Origin: Onchidella celtica
Taxonomy: Eukaryota > Mollusca > Gastropoda > Systellommatophora > Onchidiidae
DNA: 64,000 bases
Direction: 5' to 3'
Assembly: GCA_963931925.1 (NCBI GenBank)
Contig: OZ007567.1
Span: forward strand, 80,237,186 to 80,301,185
Shown: positions 33,440 through 64,000 of the stretch, piece after piece
How positions within the stretch are numbered: the stretch's first letter is position 1
Layout: each line of letters starts with the position of its first letter
Made by a program: the position numbers and the translations under genes
The notes under the pieces: model-generated
The model's database searches: none
Told to the model about the DNA's origin: nothing
The model's input: only the letters and a program-made list of their open reading frames with translations

Positions 33440-34594
33440 TTATTTAATTAGATTGCATGTTCCCCTGGCCTTTTCCAAATTTAAAAAGAACTTGGTGTTT
33501 TTCTCTCCCTCCTCGATCCATTTGCTTCTAGATCTAATTATTGCTCCCTTTGTTTGTGCTAATAATTCAATTTCCAATTGCTTTTTAGTGTTTTCATACA
33601 TCTCCTGCAGTATTTTATCACCCGGGAACTGCGCCATAAGCTTTGAGATATCATTTACCTCTGCTTCCAGTTTATGTCTACTGTGCTTTTTCATGTGATT
33701 GCTCTTACTGTATTGCATACATTCTGAACGTATGGCTGCTTTCAACAGTTCCCATTTTGTTCGATGATCTAGATCATTCTTTTCCTCATCTGCAATAAAA
33801 TTTGATATAAATAAATTCATATGGTTTATAAAATGAACATTATTGATGTATGACGCGTTGAACTGCCACCTGGGGCCTCTCGGGAAACTATGTTCTAAAA
33901 TTTCTATGGTAACTGCACGGTGATCAGTGGACGTGACATGTTTAATTTCAACATTTGTGGTGCATGGCAATAGTTCTTTAAAGCAAAAAATATAATCTAG
34001 TCTCCTTGCCACAAACGGTTCTTTCCTAGACCATGTGAATTCTTTTGTTTCTTTATTAAATTCTCTCCAACAGTCACATAAATCCCACGTTTTCACAAAA
34101 TTAGAGAATAATTCTATTTCTTTCTTTCCGTGTGGTGCGCCTGAGATTATATCAAGATCGTTGTTTAAAATCATATTAAAGTCCCCACATACTATTAAAC
34201 TGCTCTGGTTTATCTCACTGATAATATCATTTAGTTGCTCTAAGAAACCTTCACGTTTCTGCGGCTTTGCCGGGCCGTAACAGTTCAATACAGTATATAG
34301 TTTATTTTTCCTTTCAAACTCAATTCCCATGCATCGTGTATCAAAAGGCAGAAAGTTTAATTTATCAATATGAAACGTTCTATTTACTAAGATGATCTGT
34401 CCTTTACTCTTATTGGTGTTTGGGCAGAAAAAGAATTCACCAGTCCATTCTCTCATCCATTCATTCGCTTTCGCTTCCGTTATATGTGTTTCTTGTAAGC
34501 AAACAATATCATACTGAAGAAAATTAATGTCTTGAATAGTAATCTGCGTTTTAATTGTCTATGAAGGCCCCGACAATTAAGGGAGACAATCTTC
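33440..34594 (-). pseudogene. L1/Tx1 endonuclease domain and linker
   Basis: N-terminal MKIVSLNCRGLH is the LN-x-RG start of L1-type endonucleases. After a frameshift near 34525 the frame reads YDIVCLQETHI, CGDFNMIL, RRLDYIF and TSTDHRAV, the remaining endonuclease motifs. A basic linker leads to SKWIEEGEKNTKFFLNLEK, typical before the reverse transcriptase. All visible catalytic motifs are present, so inactivity comes from frame breaks. Confidence 0.8.
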
Positions 34595-34640
34595 ATTGGC
34601 AATGTTAGAGATAGAGAGATAGAGAGAGCGAGAGAGAGAG

Positions 34641-34852
34641 AGAGAAAGTACCTACACACTTGTTGCAAGATCGGGGAGAGGGGTAAATCCGAAAGGCAAA
34701 GTCCGTAAATACAAGCCAAGTCCGTGAGCCGATAGACACCGCAAAGTCGAGTTGATTACGTCTCACTTGTCTGGTCAAACCAGTCGATTTTTTTGTTTCG
34801 CAGGGTTTCACTAGTCTGATCTTCCTCCGCCCCAACCCTTCCCCTCCCGGTG
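34641..34852. other. Spacer between LINE and foldback element
   Basis: No supported gene; the short frames here derive from the GA-rich run. Confidence 0.4.
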
Positions 34853-37696
34853 TAGCAGGCCAGACTATACCCGGGGTTAAACTGGCCTAGCCCAGAATAT
34901 ACCCCCCGGGGTATATTCTGGGCCCGGGGTATATTCTGGGCTAGGCCAGATTATACCCCGAGGTATACTTTGGTCTAGGCCAGACTATACCCCCCCCCCC
35001 CCAGTCCAGATTATACCCCCTACTTTTTTTTTTTTTTAAACAAGTCAAGAACACAGTTTATTTCAACTTTAGTTTAAATTGTTCATTATCACTGTCATCA
35101 GGTATCATATTGAAGCATACATTCTTGACTCTTGTAAATTACGATACATTTAAGATAAAATAAACATTGATATACAAAAGGTTTGAAAATCCATTCAAAT
35201 TGATATGATTGGACTTTTAACTCTAATTTTACTTGTATCCGTTGGTATTATTATTGTTTTGTTTTTTTTAATAATTAATTGTCCATGACTTAAACATATA
35301 TTGTATTTTTTTTTTTTTGTTTGGCACCACTAACATATACTTAGTGGCATGGTATAAAATAATTATTAGACTCATAAGTGTAACGTTATCTGAATTTTAT
35401 TTTAGCTTTTGAAAATCAGAAATGTGCTTGATATGTCAGAACAATTAGACCTACATATAAAGTTACAATAATGCAGAGAGAAAAGGCCGGGAAAGAACAC
35501 ACAGAGAAAACAACAACTACATTTTCACAACACTAAATACATCTAAAATTGTTTCACATGATGAACTTAACCTGCCCTGAGCCACTTGAAACGTTACAGA
35601 ATGCTAACCAATAATATACAGTAATAAAAATAAGAACACGAAATCATCTTATTTACTCTTGAAAATAAATAGAATATAATCAATATCAGAATCATCATCA
35701 TCATCTTGGAATATTATAAAGATAAGAGGGAATGTAAAAATGACCTACACATTATTCTAGAATCTATAAGCAGCAAAGTGTGTGTACCAACTACATGTAT
35801 ATGTAAAAAATGTGTTAAATCTTTTCAAGTATTCAAGCAGAACTGGACAGAAAGCTTTAGTAGAGGAGCTTTGATAGTCGTGAAAACTGACATATTAAAT
35901 CCACTGAGACAACTGTGCATTGTTATGATTGTAGAAAGTAATTACAGTATGTTACGGCAAAAATTCGATGGATCATGTTGTGTTAATATTTCTTGTAAGT
36001 AAATTCTTTGATAGCTTATTTGTAGAAAGGTATACATTTCATGCAGCTGATGGTTTAAGGCACTGGGTTAGTTTGCAGGGGATTTGAAGGATTGCAATTA
36101 TGTGTTATAGTGAATAAAGGTATGTCACTTGTGGGTGAAATAAAATTTTAAAAACTTAATGTTGTATCCTTGAATATTTTGCCTGAATATGGGAGTATAA
36201 TCTGGACTGGTGGAATATAGTTTGGCCTACACAACATAGTTTATTTCAGTCATAGTTTAATTCATTTTTTAATCACTGTCAACGGGCACCACAGTAATAC
36301 ATACATAGGCCCACATACATTCTTGACTTCCGTATATCATAATACAATTCAGAGGAAAAAACGTGCATTATTATGTATTGATATGCTATGGGGTGAATAT
36401 CCATTCAAACTGATATAATTCAACTTTAACCCTCATTTCACTCACGTTCGTTGTCATGTTGTAGTTGTTTTTGTTGTTGGTTGCCCATGAGTAAAATTTG
36501 CACTGTATTGGTGGTTTGGCACTGACATACACTTAGTCGCAATGGATGAAATAATTAACACACTCATAAAAATAAAGTTATTTTTGGCGTATTTTTGTGT
36601 GCGAATACACAGTTGTTAAATCCTCTGGCAAGGGACGTGTCAAGCTTAGGAAGGTAAAGACGGAGAAGGTCTTTTTTTTTTAAATTTAATTTCACTGGCG
36701 AGTGACAAACCCTTATTCACTATAACACGTTATAAGTTCAATCTTTCAAATGCCTACTCCAGTGTTTGGATAGATTCTAGAATGATTTGTAGGCCTACAC
36801 TGCCGCTTTTACACTCCCTCTTATATCTTTGTATCATTCCAAGATGATGATGATGATGCTGATATTGATATTTCTCTATTTTCAAGAGTAAATAAGATGA
36901 TTTCGTGTTCTTATTGTTATTATTGTATATTACTGGTTAGCAGTCTGTAACGTTTCAGGTGGATCTGGACAGGTAGAGTTCATCAGGCGAAAACATTTAG
37001 TGCCTATTTAGTTTTATGTGAAGTGGATGATGGAATTGCACCATCTGTCAGTTGGGTTAGTTGTATGTTTTTATTATTGTTTTCTATGTGTGTTGTTTTC
37101 AGGCCTTTTCTCTCTGCATCATTGTAACAAAAAATACAATGCATGTTTTACTCATGGCCAACCAATTATCAAAATAACAATAATAAAAATAATAATAATA
37201 ATATCAACAGACACGAGTGAAATTAATGCTGAAGACTAATCATACCAGTTTGAATGGATAGTCAACCCTTTTGTACATCAGTGCAATTTAATGCATGTTT
37301 GTTTCCTCTAAAATGTATCATGATTAACAGAAGTCAAGAATGTATGTATGTACACCAATTTAAACTAAGGCTGAAATAAACTGTTATTATTATTTCGTCT
37401 AAATTGTATTATGATTTATGAGTGTCAAGCATGTGTTCACGTATGTATTAATATGATATCTGATGACGGTGATAAAGAACAACCTGAAATAAACTGTGGT
37501 CTTGACTTTTTAAAAAAAAAAAGTAGGGGGTATAATCTGGACTGGGGGGGGGGGGGGTATAGTCTGGCCTAGCCCAAAGTAACCCCGGGGTATAAACTGG
37601 CCTAGCCCAGAATATACCCCGGGGTATAGTCTGGGCTAGGCCACTTTAACCCCGGGTATAGTCTGGGCGGGGGGTATACTTTGGCCTGTTACGCCG
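34853..37696. mobile_element. Foldback-type element with ~0.9-kb inverted arms
   Basis: The outer about 180 bp on each side are built of palindromic modules such as CTAGCCCAGAATATACCCC and its complement. The arms (34853-35770 and about 36750-37696) then match in inversion through to a shared GAAACGTTACAGA and ATCATCATC block. A third, direct partial copy of the left arm lies at 36225-36600. The outermost bases are AGCAGGCCA and, inverted, AACAGGCCA. Imperfect 8-mers flank it (TCCCGGTG and CGCCGGCG). No transposase was recognised; a + frame at 35706-36002 has several Cys but no known domain. Confidence 0.7.
35706..36002 (+). CDS. Unrecognised small frame inside foldback element
   Basis: 98 residues starting MEYYKDKRECKN, with a CICKKC cluster and later CC and C near the end. 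It straddles the end of the left arm and the central loop. No family is recognised. It could be chance or a relic of an element-encoded protein. Confidence 0.2.
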   Translation: MEYYKDKRECKNDLHIILESISSKVCVPTTCICKKCVKSFQVFKQNWTESFSRGALIVVKTDILNPLRQLCIVMIVESNYSMLRQKFDGSCCVNISCK

Positions 37697-38099
37697 GCGA
37701 CACGACGACAGTCTATACCAAGCGCTTTATAAAATCTGAGGGCCACAGAGGAATAGCGAAAGGCGCGCTGCAATTGTCGTAAAGTTTCACTTTTATTAGT
37801 ATAGATATGCATGGACAACAAAGATACAGATGCAAAAAACCACGAACACAGTTTAAGGTGATTAATATAGCCCATTAGAAAATCACACTAAATAAAAACA
37901 ATTGAAAAATGACTAATATCACATTGATATTCAAGAGAGAAAAAATTCACTCTAAAAAGCAAAAATCACTCAGAGCTAACAAAATCAATAAGTGTTATGA
38001 GAATAAAATGAACGTGCAAACTTTAAAGAATTTATTTCTGTCAATTAATTGTCATTACACTGTTCCTCCAGGCCAAGAAACATCTTTAAAAAAAAAAAA
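37697..38099. other. AT-rich DNA without recognised content
   Basis: Ends in an A run at about 38087-38103 before the RTE-like LINE becomes recognisable. Confidence 0.4.
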
Positions 38100-38427
38100 A
38101 AAAACTCACAACAAGAATTATTCATGACAGAATACACAATAGCACTCATTCCTTACGGTACAGATGGGAGGACACCACATTGTAAAATATAACAAAAGCA
38201 TTTAACGACCACTGACATACTAACTTTTTACAGAAGTACATGTATTACAAAACTGAATAGAGAAAGTGCTAGACTAAAACCATCCGAGGAAACAAGCTGG
38301 CTTCAGAAAGAGGTACTCAACAACAGACCACCTGGCGCTTAACCAAATAATAAAAAAAAGTAACGGAATATAATTTCCCACTGTGTGTGGGCTTTATCGA
38401 CTACGAAAAAGCCTTTGATTCCGTTGA

Positions 38428-39344
38428 CAGGGATGTAAATCTTCCGTCTTTTTCCGTCTTTTCCGTCCAAAGCGCGGTTCCCGACTCCGCCCTTTCCGCC
38501 CCAGGCGCGATCGCCGATCGTCCGCCACCTTCCGCCAGTAGCACTAACACACACTTTCGTCCTCAAATCGGTCGACAGTTCTTTAGAAATCTGGCAAACC
38601 GAGTAAGGTCTAATCGTGATCTGTTCGCCTAGAAGATTTCTTTTGGTTGTTGCCTTTCACTTCCGTTGGCCTAGTGGTGTAGCCTCACCGCCTGTAGCGA
38701 TGTTTCACATGCGGTTTCCGATACGGAATTTGGTGATGATGCTAAAAAGCTTTGCCAGCTTTAGATAGGGATTTAAATATTTTCTCAGTATGAATAAATT
38801 TATGATACCAAGTGCTATTGGCGCAGATAGCATGACTCTGAAGAAGTTCAGGTGGCAGTCGGCAAAGACTAGATCTAGAATCTGGAAAGCTCTAGATCTC
38901 TAGATCTCCAAGTTTAGATCTAATCTGGTCTAAATCTGAAGAGAATTGACACGTAGACCTACAGGGATTTGGTATCAACTTCTTTATTAAGAAACTCAGC
39001 CAAGACAGTTATGCATTGTGCTTGTTTTGTTCTGGTTAACTGCCCTTCATCAGTCCCTCTATGTCTATAACATAAGTGTAATGGATGTATTCTAAAGTAC
39101 AGCCATTCTATAACTGTGTAAGTGTGTCAGATTCTTTCTTCTTATTGTCTTTCCCTTAATAGGAAATGGATTTACTGTATAATTTTAATTTAATTACCAA
39201 TATCAGGTTTTGTACTTTGTTCTTTTAAAACGGTTGGGATAAATTAGGCCTACACTAGCCTACATCTTAATCATTTTTTCTGCGCGGTTTCTGGGCATAC
39301 GGCACAATTTCCTTCCATACTGTCGCCGGCTGTTTACATCCCTG
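38428..39344. mobile_element. 917-bp TIR element with 6-bp duplication, inside RTE LINE
   Basis: CAGGGATGTAAA at 38428-38439 is inverted at 39333-39344. CGTTGA flanks both ends (38422-38427 and 39345-39350). Joining the flanks restores DSVELYAF...EALRKM in the LINE frame, which confirms the ends. CAGGG-type ends suggest hAT, but hAT duplications are usually 8 bp. No transposase is encoded. An A-box-like GGCCTAGTGG at about 38668 hints at an internal tRNA-like piece. Confidence 0.75.
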
Positions 39345-39494
39345 CGTTGAACTCTATGCATTCTTTGAAGCCCTCAGGAAGATGAATATTAACGAAGTCT
39401 ATATACAAAAATACTACAAAATATATATTAAAAAGCCTATGTCAGAATACACATCGATAATCATGTATCAGAAAAGTTTGCCATAGAAAGAGGA

Positions 39495-40290
39495 GTGAGA
39501 CAGGGAGACCCCATATCGCCCAAATTATTTACAGCAACAATCGAAGAAATATTTAAACAGTTACATCTAGAAAATGGCATAAATATTGATGGTGAAGAGC
39601 TGCAAGACTTGAGATTTGCAGACGATATCGTACTCTTCACAGACGAAGTACACCAAATGGAAACCAATGTCAACATACTAAACAAAGAGAGCAAGAAGGT
39701 CGGCCTGAAGATGCACAAGGACAAAACTAAATACATGACCAATTACGAAACAGAAGAAAAGGTTATTATTGAAAACAAAGAAATCGAAAAAGTCATAGAG
39801 TATAAATACTTAGGCCAGATAGTGAGTATGGAACACAACATAAAAACTGAATTAAACACCAGAACAGGGGCAGTATGGGGTTGCTTTGGAAAAAACAGCG
39901 AGGTATCCATGGATTCCAAACTGCCAATGTCCCTCAAGAAGCAAGTATTCGATCAATGCATTCTTCCAACGATTGCATGGTTGTCAAACGTGGCCGATCA
40001 CAAAACAGCTCACGAAGAAACTATGAACTGCCCAGTGGGCAACGGAAAGAAAAATGATTAAGATCAGACTGCAAGATAGAATCCCCCACGCTGACATACG
40101 CAAACAAACAAAACTAAAAGACGTAGTGGAATTCATGATACAACAAAAGTGGACAAAACGCTGCACTGAATGGCAGCCAAGGAAAGGAAAAAGAACAAGT
40201 AGAGGACCAGGAAGAAGATGGAAGGAGGACATTACAAAGAGAGGAGGAACAACATGGATGAGGAAAACAACAGACAGAAGAGAATAGAAA
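39495..40290 (+). pseudogene. RTE-like reverse transcriptase catalytic and C-terminal part
   Basis: Begins MRQGDPISPKLFTATIEEIF and contains LRFADDIVLF and YKYLGQIV, then a thumb region. A frame change near 40055 leads to RLQDRIPHADIRKQTKLKD and a WQPRKGKRTSRGPGRRW tail, characteristic of RTE C-termini. The catalytic FADD is intact but the element cannot be active. Confidence 0.75.
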
Positions 40291-40345
40291 GCATTGTCGG
40301 AGGGGGCTACATCCTGCAGGAGTTGTACAACGCCTAGGTGAAAGG

Positions 40346-41423
40346 TGAATGTAGAAGTGGTAATATTCCGTGCTTCTTTTTCTTACGTTAACTCCTTATT
40401 AAGTAAAAAAAAAATGTTTAAAAGATGAAGAAATTGTGTATGCACTTCATTACGAAAACTGCATTTTTCTTGGCCAAAGTCGGCTTCTTAAGTTTAAATT
40501 TGCCAAGCCAGCGTTGGCCTGTATAATCGAAATCGTCAGAGTGAAAAGGCTTGATATGTCAAAATACACTTTTGAGATACATCAGTCATGGTCTGATTGC
40601 TCCTTGCAAGTTATTGGACTGTGCCATCTGTCCACTTATTTTTGTGTTACATAATGTTGAACAATAAAGGCCAGCGTGGAGATGGTTATACAGCAAAATG
40701 GAAACACAAAAAAGTAAAAATCCACATTCGGCGTCTAGATCTGGATCTGGATCATTTCTGCTGTAGCATGACGAGTTGTATGCAAACTGTTATGATTTGT
40801 TTTCTGCTTACACAATGTCTTTTATTCTGTTTTAATGGGAACAACGTTGACCAAAGCAAATATGTTTATCTCCAGTAAAGTTTTCATTCAGACACCACGT
40901 AAAAACTGCATCCACAAGATTATCTAGTTTCCTTTTATGTAAGTAAAACGATTTTTATCAAATATGAGGTAGTTGAATGTAAGTCCCAGGTGTGAAGCCG
41001 CTCGTACATGAGGCCTCAGATTATTGTTCTCAAATTTGAATATGAGTTGTTTGGCAGGTTTTGGTGGCTTTTTGTGGTTTGTTTTTGCTAAATGTGAAAG
41101 TTACAAACAGTTTATGTTTTTTCCTACATCAAGGTTACTTGGAGAAAGGGTATAGGTTTTTTTTTCTTCTTTTTTTTTTATCGCTCTAACAATGATATTT
41201 CATAACGGAACAGACCTATTGACCTTAAATGATTATGATATGAATTGCAAACCAGCAAGCAGTGTTTGAAATCATTTGACACGATGTTTTCGTCATTCAT
41301 GCGTATCGCAGACTAAACTAGAGAAGTGTACGTGTGTTCTGTATCAGTTATCCAGAAATACAAAACAAGAGGCACCGTGAATCAATTTCAAGAATACTCA
41401 AACATTTAACATCTCTGTATAAG
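40346..41423. other. Unassigned DNA
   Basis: Frames at 40436-40878 have no recognisable domain. T-rich runs lie at 41160-41180. Confidence 0.4.
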
Positions 41424-41434
41424 AAGTATCATTC

Positions 41435-41870
41435 GTTTATACCAGCTGTGGAAAATGAACTCTAAAAACTGTCAGCTGATAATGAAAAGACCAAAATAGT
41501 TCGAGAACAGCCGACAACACAGAATTCAGAAACTGGCAATTCTGGGGTATAAAAGACTTCAATTGGGTCCGAGCCTCAGAATAGTCCTTATAGACAGCCG
41601 TGTATTTATTTGCTAGACTATTAGGCCTATCAGGTCATACGTACTTTCATACTTATCTATTTATTCATTTAACTAGCCACTTTGAACTAGACTTCTCTAC
41701 GTATTTAGTTGCAAACTCACCTATATGGATACCTTTTTAAAGTAGGTTTTTTGTTCTTTTTCTAATGTCCGTTAATTATATAAAATATACCTAGACCTAT
41801 TAAGAATCTCCAGTCACTGAGTCATGCACGAAATGAATGCTTTGCATTTGAATCTGGGCCCAAAAAAAAA
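41435..41870 (+). repeat. Retroposon-like repeat, copy 2, with target duplication
   Basis: Flanked by the 11-bp direct repeat AAGTATCATTC (41424-41434 and 41871-41881). It ends in an A run after GGGCCC, as for a retroposed sequence. It matches 28840-29263 in inversion. An internal GGTATAAAAG at about 41547 is a TATA-like motif. No protein is encoded and the family is not recognised. Confidence 0.65.
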
Positions 41871-41881
41871 AAGTATCATTC

Positions 41882-43544
41882 ACTTATAGCATGTAGCGGA
41901 ATTCCATTTTTCCCTATTTTCTATCCCAAAAAAATTCATTTAAAACAATTTTGAAAAGCTAAACAAATTTCCTTCTGTACAAATTTTGTAATTTGTTTAA
42001 TGTTAGCCAAAGTTTATAACGATTGGTCAATAAATAAAAAACTAGTTCACAAATTACTGATCAAAACGGCAATTTCGAGAAAATCGCATTTCAAAGGGCT
42101 TTTTTTTTCAATAAAAATGCTATTGAAAAGTGTCACACATACCTCAAAACATCCTTGCTTGGTGTACTGGGGTTCAACAATGATTTGCAAACTACCAGAG
42201 GTTTATGACAGATGTGTACAGAGGAGTGATGGGGGGGGGGGGGACAGAAGGTGGAAGGAAATAGTATAAGTTATAGGGTAGAGCGGGGTATAGAACAGTC
42301 GGGAGTGGGGTATACACTTGGGGGGGAGGGGTGCGGGGGGCAGGTGGGCTTGCATCATATGAACTTGTGTAGCAACATGTACTAAAAGGACTAATGAAGA
42401 ACCTCTCACCTTTCTAGTTTCAACTGCTTTTGAACCCGCTACAGCTCATCTCAGCTATCCACAATATAAAACAATGTAACATAATCAGCACTCTTCTTCT
42501 GTTGCTGGTCTACACCTTCTTGAGATCTCTTGTCAGACCTTTTGCAACTGCACGGAACGCAAAGTGACATTCTACTTGGGCATCTTTCACTAGCGGTAAC
42601 AAATTCCGTGTAGTACAGCAACATTATAAAACAAAAATTTGAAAAAAAAAGCACTGTCCATTCAGTTAACTCTGTATTCGTTAGGCTATTATGTAGGTCA
42701 GGATCTAAATCTGCTAAATATGGAGGACCTGATCTTTGCCCTAGAAAAGGCTCAATTTATTGTTCCTTTTACAGTCGACCAATCAGTCGAATAGAAGGGA
42801 GGTGAAGGTCGGGGGTGATCACGCACCCTACTGTGTTTTACTATGGCATTACGGCGCTACTGTTTGCTTGTATAGAAGCGAATGGGATGTCTCAGGCCTG
42901 TTACCTTGACCTAGACATGTGGCTCACATAATTGTCAGAGGCTCTCATATAAATAAAGTTCTTGATAAACAAGTATTCACTAAAACTCGTGTTTTTGGTG
43001 GCGACACTGAGATGTTATTTAGGGCTAATTTTGTGGCCCAATTGCATGATTCTTCTGTCTTTTTCTTGACCCCCACCTCAACAAAAGGCGTATTTCAGGG
43101 TTATAAACGTTCAAAATTGCCTATGGTTAGTAAAATATTGTTCTTAATGGATAAAGTAACCGAAAAGTACAAAATCTCGATATCGATATTTTGAAGCCTA
43201 ATTTCGATTTCCGACCCCCAACCCCTTAAAATCTTTTCAAATTGAATTACCATATTAAGAAAGGAAATAACTTTCTATCCTTAACATTAAAGTGAGTAAC
43301 AGGTGATTTGCTTTAATGCCTATACTCTTTCCTTGATCTCAAAGAGCAGGACAGTCTACGTGTAGGCTGGTATAATTTCCTCGCGTACACAAAAAATTCA
43401 GTGTTAATGCTTCGATTTCCCCAGCTTTAATGACGGGCCACGGGCAATATAAATGTATTTGTGTGGATTGTGATGATAATTAGACGATTGATAACAAGGG
43501 AAATGAGTCGGCTGAGTCAACCACATCTTTGCAAAGTGTAAGTG
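41882..43544. other. Region upstream of the right CNT gene
   Basis: No supported gene. A G run at 42231-42243 and frames at 42000-42269 and 42919-43194 lack known domains. The gene's promoter should lie toward the right end; an AT-rich CAATATAAATG near 43447 is the only TATA-like candidate. Confidence 0.4.
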
Positions 43545-43589
43545 GCACGGGCATCACTTGTTAACAGATCGCATTATCAATAAAACAAG

Positions 43590-63180
<19,591 letters not shown>

Positions 63181-63566
63181 AAGACGAAATAAAATTCAAA
63201 AATTTCATAGAACTCTTGTCCTGTGACGTCTTGTGAAACACACTATGAGATTAGTATGTCTGATTCTTGGATAGTTCTGCTGCATTAGGATCTAAATTTA
63301 AATTATAATTATGGTTGCACCTGTATGATCGCTTTTTGCAGAATTGTTTTTCAAAACTTTTAATTCTGGGTATCAATTGGCATGTATGTGGATATACATG
63401 ATTATTGCAGTACAGTAGTACTAAAAACAATGGTTTTATCATGCACAACAGTTACTACACTATCCATTTACTGCACACAATTTATAATTATTAAGCATCT
63501 TGTGTTATTAAGCTTATAATTTGTATTACTTTATATATCTTGTTAATAATTGAGGGGGTTTGAATT

Positions 63567-63662
63567 AATAAAAGGGATCAAGTGCCATACTTTGGAGAAG
63601 AAAAAAAAAAGCAAAAAAAAAAAAAAACATCATTTGACTATAAACGAATCGAATTTAATAAA
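63567..63662 (+). terminator. Poly(A) signals of the CNT-like gene
   Basis: AATAAA occurs at 63567-63572 and 63657-63662, about 390 and 480 bases after the predicted stop. Either could end the transcript; A-rich genomic runs lie between them. Confidence 0.45.
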
Positions 63663-64000
63663 CGTTTGCAATACTGACATCAAGTCTTGGAATAAATCAC
63701 TAAAGTATTAATACCGATTGTTGCATACTGAAAAGATGTTGTGTTGTTTTTTTTTTTTTAATTTTCTTCTATTTCTTTGTTTTTGTTTTGCTTTTTTCTC
63801 AAAAGCAGTCAAAACGCACTTAAATCCCTATTGATTCTAACTTCCACTTAGACGCCAGTGACAAAACAGTTGGAAGCTGCCCACATTCAGGAGCATTTAG
63901 ATTTATTGGTGCACTGTGATGCAGTATCATGTGCAATTTGCCAATAAAAATTAGTTATCCACTCCTTTCTGGAGAGCGCTGTCAACAGGTCTGGAGGTTA
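63663..64000. other. Right edge, downstream of the CNT-like gene
   Basis: No supported gene; T-rich runs near 63750. Confidence 0.4.

Larger units (their letters stand above)
29800..34640 (-). mobile_element. L1/Tx1-like LINE, decayed, with two insertions
   Basis: The - strand ORF2 can be followed from MKIVSLNCRGLH (34594) through endonuclease, reverse transcriptase and C-terminal region to about 29820. No ORF1 is visible and a GA-rich run lies at 34604-34647. Breaks: a frameshift near 34525, a break near 33435, stops near 31885 and 31725, and frame changes after 30466. It is interrupted by a TIR element (32055-33002) and an RTE 3' fragment (about 30055-30232). Confidence 0.8.
38100..40340 (+). 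mobile_element. RTE-like LINE, 5' truncated and interrupted
   Basis: The + strand encodes reverse transcriptase from about 38105 (diverged fingers), QAGFRK and TTDHLAL (38290-38340), then YEKAFDSV up to 38427. A 917-bp element follows, then ALRKMNINEVYIQKYY (from 39375) and the catalytic and C-terminal parts to about 40320. Several frameshifts are present. RTE-type motifs are clear. Confidence 0.75.

Noticed and set aside
42919..43194. Possible 91-residue protein upstream of the CNT-like gene
   Set aside because: No recognisable domain, repeat or splice support; length within chance expectation.

Overview
The window looks like a piece of a large, repeat-rich invertebrate animal genome, most likely a lophotrochozoan and plausibly a gastropod mollusc. 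Spliced animal-type exons, long introns, abundant microsatellites and a mixture of LINE, Gypsy, PIF/Harbinger, MULE and foldback elements support an animal. The mollusc placement is an inference from the general flavour of the repeats. No bacterial-style operon, CRISPR array, rRNA gene or intact tRNA gene was seen.

The only host gene that can be followed is a concentrative nucleoside transporter-like gene (CNT/SLC28 family) on the + strand. It has twelve exons from 43590 to 63180. Every junction has GT..AG ends and compatible phases, giving one open frame of 708 residues. A second copy of its first exon (7878-8203) lies on the - strand, facing away from the first. Intron 1 sequence matches between the two copies, so the window holds two head-to-head paralogues; the left one runs off the left edge. 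The followed gene keeps the CNT fold but has replaced most of the residues known to contact the nucleoside.

Most of the rest is mobile DNA, often nested. 400-694: a small TIR element with a THAP-like remnant. 1772-6423: an LTR interrupted by a LINE with a 1075-residue reading frame. 8511-10120: a broken CR1/Rex1-like LINE. 12045-14100: FLYWCH/MULE and MADF-like remnants. 15577-16892: a TIR element. 19440-20690: a 37-bp minisatellite. 21057-27382: a nearly complete Gypsy element of the Gmr1 type (integrase before reverse transcriptase) with near-identical LTRs but most of gag missing. 29800-34640: a decayed L1/Tx1-like LINE with two insertions. 34853-37696: a foldback element with roughly 0.9-kb arms. 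38100-40340: an RTE-like LINE split by a 917-bp TIR element. 45127-48076: a PIF/Harbinger element split by a SINE that is itself split by a solo LTR.

Because the two transporter copies share intron 1, and because some elements sit inside recognisable coding sequence, several insertions can be compared with an empty or reconstructable target site. This fixes the element ends more firmly than usual. The transporter introns hold a solo LTR, LINE fragments, a compound GATA/GATG microsatellite and an array of five ATTGG (inverted CCAAT) motifs spaced exactly 31 bp apart.
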